NCBI GenBank assembly: GCA_023678885.1
Contig: CM042966.1
Coordinates: forward strand, 26,240,028-26,304,027
DNA length: 64,000 nucleotides
Direction of reading: 5' to 3'
Source of the DNA: Pogostemon cablin
Taxonomy: Eukaryota; Streptophyta; Magnoliopsida; Lamiales; Lamiaceae
Shown here: positions 60,401 through 64,000 of the stretch, piece after piece
Layout of the letters: every line of letters begins with the position of its first letter
How positions within the stretch are numbered: the stretch's first letter is position 1
Notes under the pieces: model-generated
Told to the model about the DNA's origin: nothing
Database searches by the model: none
Seen by the model: only the letters and a program-made list of their open reading frames with translations
Translations under genes and position numbers: made by a program

Positions 60401-63400
60401 AATGGCATTCATTTCAACATCAGCAACAGCAAGGGCCTTCGATGGGTTCCCACTCAGTAGTTTAACCAAGGCAGCAATAGCGGCGTGCTGCTCCTTCTCC
60501 AAACCTGTACTTAAAATTTCCACTAAAGGCAGGACGGCTTGCCGTGCTGAGTCCGCATTTCGCACATGATCAGCAGAAAACAAGTTCTCCAAGGCTTTAG
60601 CAGCACTATATCGAGCTGCTCTTCCACCTAAGCGCAAAACTGCTACGAGTTGACTAACTGCACCAAATGCAGAGTCATGCCTTCTTATCTCAGCTGTGCT
60701 AAACAGAATGCCAAGTAAGTCAGTAGCAGCTTCCTCATATGAATCTTGTGGGCCAAGAGAAAGATACTTTGTCAACCCTTCCAAGGCTCCTGCCTCTACC
60801 ATTGCAATTTGATTAGAAGGGCAATCCGTAGCAAGTTGTATTAGAAGTCCCAGAGAAAGAAAAGGTGCTCCCGGACGATCTGGAATAGGTTTAAGCAAAT
60901 CTACTAGTGCTGGTATAGCTTTCCTAGAAGTAGCACCAACTCTAATATCATCTACCCTAAACAACCTCTCAAGGGCAACTTGATCAGGATAAGAAATCAA
61001 ATTAAAGTCCTCGGCTAATTCTAAAAGGTCACGTATGTCCTCATCGGCACAGCCAAGCAAAGAAATGAGTCCTGTCGCTGCTCCTGAATTTGCGACCGAG
61101 AGAAGAGTTCCCCTGCTGCCGTTGCAAACAAGACTGGCCACAGCTTGGGCAGCAAAATATCTGCTTGCCCCCTCTTCTGATCTCAACAGTGTAGCAAGAA
61201 CTGGAATAGTTTTCATAGTTTCGTGTGAGCGTATTATCTCTCTATCATGGAATAGAATTGCTAATAGTAATGCACAAATCCATATGCTACAGTCCTCTTT
61301 ATAATCAGCCTGCAAAATATTTTTAAAAAAAAATCACCTTTTTTTTTCAGAATTAACAGCCAATTTTGTAATCATGAGTAATTGGAAAATTTATGAGAAC
61401 TGCTTTTGCAATATCAAGAACTTTTTCATAGATGACCACCAGGCTAAAATAGGAATGGTGCATTACAAGGAAAGAGAGAGAGTGAGAGAAATCGAGTACC
61501 TGTGTATGCTGAGACGAAAATTCAGAAATTCTATCAGTAAGAGCCTCAATTGCACCAGCTTCCATGATCTCAGCTTTACTTCTGTCATCGTGATTAGCAA
61601 GAGCAGAAAGAAGCCATATTGCAATATTGGTACCACTAATGACTGACGTATTTCTCTCGGAGGCATTTCTATTTGCTTCTTCTTCAATAATCCTGGAGAC
61701 ACTTACAACATCCTGGTTTTCCACATCTCCAACTTGAGTATACTTTGACGAAGTTAACATTCCAACAAGAGAATGGATCAGTGAAGCACCCAGATTAGAT
61801 CCGTTTAAATCTTCAACTAATCGTTGATGATTAACTTTTTCAGTGCAGACAAGAAGGGCAGCTCCTCCAATTTTAACCCTTGCATCTGAGGAATTGATAA
61901 CCCTTCTAGTGATAGATGAAATGCATCCACTAGCACAGGAAATTGTGTTCCCAAGAATTAACGGCTGAGCTCGGGAGAGCCTAGATAGTATTTCGATAGC
62001 TTTATCCTGCAATAGTGGCGTGGCATCAGTAATACATATAACTATTGGGGCAATACTACTTGGATGTTCAGCAAGAGCAGCCCAAGCAGGTTTCACGTGC
62101 CCAATATCTGCAACAGATCTTGAAAGAAAAGCCAGTGCATCCAATGCCTCTGATGCAGCAACGGATCCACTGTCAGCGGTTTCCAGGAATGAAACCATAG
62201 CCAGAACTGTTCCATTACGATTTACACACTCGGTTAAAGCAAAATCAATAAGACGAGATCGGAGAAGACGTGCAATTGCTGCTGATGCATGGGTTTTTCC
62301 AGCATTTGAGCCTTCACGCAGAACTCTTGTAGCAGGTAAAATAATTTCTTCCAAGACAGCTTTCTCTGAAGCTTCACTGTCTAAAAGGAGATTTGCCAAA
62401 GCACAAACTGCTTGCTCTGCCACCTGCAGCACTGAAGAATTAGCAAGCACCACCAACAAAGGTAAAGCATCTCGAGCTACAGTGGCCACATTACGGTTCA
62501 CTTTAACTGAAAGAAATATAGCAGCAAGGCACCGGGAGGCTTCCACTAAGATGTTTTCAGATTCATAGCTTAAAAGTTTCATCACTGACAAAAGAGCCTT
62601 AACAGCAATGTTAGTTTCACGCAAGTCCTTTCTGAGACCAAAGATTCCAGTAAGAGCTAGAGCAGACTTTGCCTGAGTTTCTTCCTTCACAGAGCTTAAT
62701 ATTTTTATCATTGTCTCAATTGCATCATTTGATGCGCTACCTTCACGTACCAAATCATTCAAAGGGGCCACACAAAGCAAGCTTTTTAGTGCGTCCAAGA
62801 CATAAACTTTGGATTCAGGCAAGTCGCTGACTAATAATGCAGTGAGTTGGCTGACTGTTGCTGAATCTGATTTGTGAATCAAATGATTCAAAGTCTTGGC
62901 AGCAATCTCCTTCCCGTTGGGGCTTCCATTCTTTAGCAGCCAGAGTAAAGCAGGAACAGCATCAGCACTTTCAACACAGGCACGTATATCTTCACTATGG
63001 TTACAGAGGTTCCCAAGGATGGTTGCGGAATCTTCTTTAGCTTTTGCAGACCCAGTTTCCAGAATCTGAACAAGTGGAGGTATACCACCAGCAGCAGTAA
63101 TAGCCCATTTACTTTCATCGTTCTCATGGGACAGAAGGCAAAGTAATGCAACAGCACATTCTTGTTGCTGCTCTGATGAAAGACCAAGAAGAGATATTAA
63201 AAGCTGAATTCCTTCACGACCTTGAAGGGCCTGCCATAAAGGACCTTGGTTGTTGCAGAGAATGAGAAGGGACCTTATTAACTCTTCCTGAACTTCATTT
63301 GTGGCCATTGTAATTAAACCAATGAGTAGCCTTTTCGCATCAGAATTTTCAAGCTTGCTTGCTAATATTCCATTCCCATACAAACCGGCAAGGGATTCTA

Positions 63401-64000
63401 CTGTACGCTCTTGGACCAAATATGGTACCTGAGATTTGAACTGCTGTATCAATGTCGTCTCTATCTCCATGGGATCTGATGGTCTAGCATATTCAGCTTT
63501 ATTGTCGTATATCATTAAAGCGGAAGCTATTGCGCCCAATGTGTCAGCTACTTGTGCAGGAGAAGAACACGACTCAAGGCTTTGACCAAGACTGGAAATG
63601 ACATTTGACAAGCCCCCAGATATGTTTGCAAGAGCACACATTGCATTCTCTTGCAAAGCTTGGGCGAACTCACCCTGCATGAATTCTTTAGAAGGGGCAA
63701 TTGTAGCATTTATTAAAACAGGAATACCATTGGACTTAGCTATCTCCGCCCTGGCTTCTTTGGATTTTGCAGAAAGAGATTTAAGGGCATATGCAGCTTC
63801 TGCTCTCACTGAAGCTTCATTTTCAGACCCAAGTAACTTAAGAAGCAGTTTAGTGGCTTCTGCACCCAAGATTTTAGAACAAACAGATGCATCTTCCATC
63901 ATCATGCTTGCCAAGAGAAAACACACATTTGCTTGAGTACTTGATTGGCCTGCTGTAAGCAATTTAACAAGTATATCAACTCCTCCAGCTTGAATGGTTG
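57440..64000 (-). CDS. CSI1: Cellulose synthase interactive protein (CSI1/POM2-type), 5' end outside window
   Basis: CSI proteins link cellulose synthase complexes at the plasma membrane to cortical microtubules, guiding cellulose deposition and organ growth. Five exons are visible: 64000-61500 (open at the window edge), 61309-58765, 58679-58225, 57795-57679 and 57592-57440 (stop TGA 57442-57440). All junctions are GT-AG and in phase. They give 1,922 aa of a protein usually near 2,150 aa, so only the N-terminus is missing. Almost all of it is tandem armadillo repeats with the recurring pattern 'GAI..LL.LL.S......A..AL..L' (for example AAGGIPPLVQILETGSAKAK and SGAIEALLDLL). The last about 120 residues form a C2 domain (GTLVVIIKQGNNM, GNPSVYCKLTLG, PNPEWDESFSWSFESPPKG, SFGKVTIQIDRVVMLG) ending EIEFQWSNKEQLP. 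The frame is intact throughout. CSI1 and its paralogue CSI3 are hard to separate without the N-terminus and a tree. Confidence 0.93.

Noticed and set aside
62020..62568. 182-codon plus-strand frame
   Set aside because: Antisense shadow of the CSI armadillo-repeat exon.
1..64000. tRNA, rRNA, CRISPR arrays, origins, prokaryotic operons
   Set aside because: None seen; the spliced genes and plant transposons show a nuclear eukaryotic sequence, so CRISPR and operons are not expected. A tRNAscan-SE run would settle the tRNA point.

Overview
The window is nuclear DNA of a flowering plant. Three recognisable genes have plant-type spliced structures, and the rest is AT-rich and crowded with plant transposons: Ty1/copia and Ty3/gypsy LTR elements, a Mutator-like element, Stowaway and Mutator MITEs. 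Protein similarity suggests a eudicot, perhaps an asterid, but the sequence alone does not fix the species.

Intact genes. (1) NRPB4, the RNA polymerase II subunit RPB4, at 25.2-27.7 kb (+), six exons, 138 aa, with one intron carrying U12-type splice signals. (2) A probable SDH6 (plant-specific subunit of mitochondrial complex II) at 28.5-31.0 kb (-), three exons, 140 aa, needing one GC-AG intron. (3) The 3' 1,922 codons of a CELLULOSE SYNTHASE INTERACTIVE (CSI1/POM2-type) gene at 57.4-64.0 kb (-). It encodes armadillo repeats ending in a C2 domain, and its 5' end lies beyond the window.

Broken genes. A SURNod19-family gene at 13.5 kb; an acyl-activating-enzyme (AMP-binding) fragment at 32.7-33.2 kb; and a DC1 (cysteine/histidine-rich C1) gene scattered over 37.1-49.7 kb because several elements landed in it.

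Layout. 0-6.6 kb: old LTR-retrotransposon debris, including a decayed copia reverse transcriptase. 6.65-10.81 kb: a Ty3/gypsy element (Athila/Tat-like gag) that lost pol and most of one LTR. 10.8-13.1 kb: non-coding retroelement-like DNA ending in an orphan primer-binding site. 14.7-21.8 kb: a Mutator-like element (MULE) with inverted repeats of about 1.5-1.9 kb, carrying a transposase remnant and a DUF1985/ULP-like gene. 22.8-25 kb: microsatellites, MITEs and a minisatellite. 25-33 kb: the gene island. 34-37 kb: MITEs. 37-49.7 kb: the DC1 gene with two copia elements (each with LTRs and target-site duplications), a third copia fragment and a foldback element. 50-54.3 kb: a possible degraded pararetrovirus-like segment, split by a solo gypsy LTR and a Mutator MITE. 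54.3-57.4 kb: AT-rich DNA with MITE/foldback elements.

The three intact genes act in unrelated housekeeping roles (transcription, respiration, cell-wall synthesis) and show no operon-like link. The most unusual structures are the Kaonashi-like MULE, the multiply hit DC1 locus, and two related gypsy LTRs that carry different clusters of self-complementary motifs.
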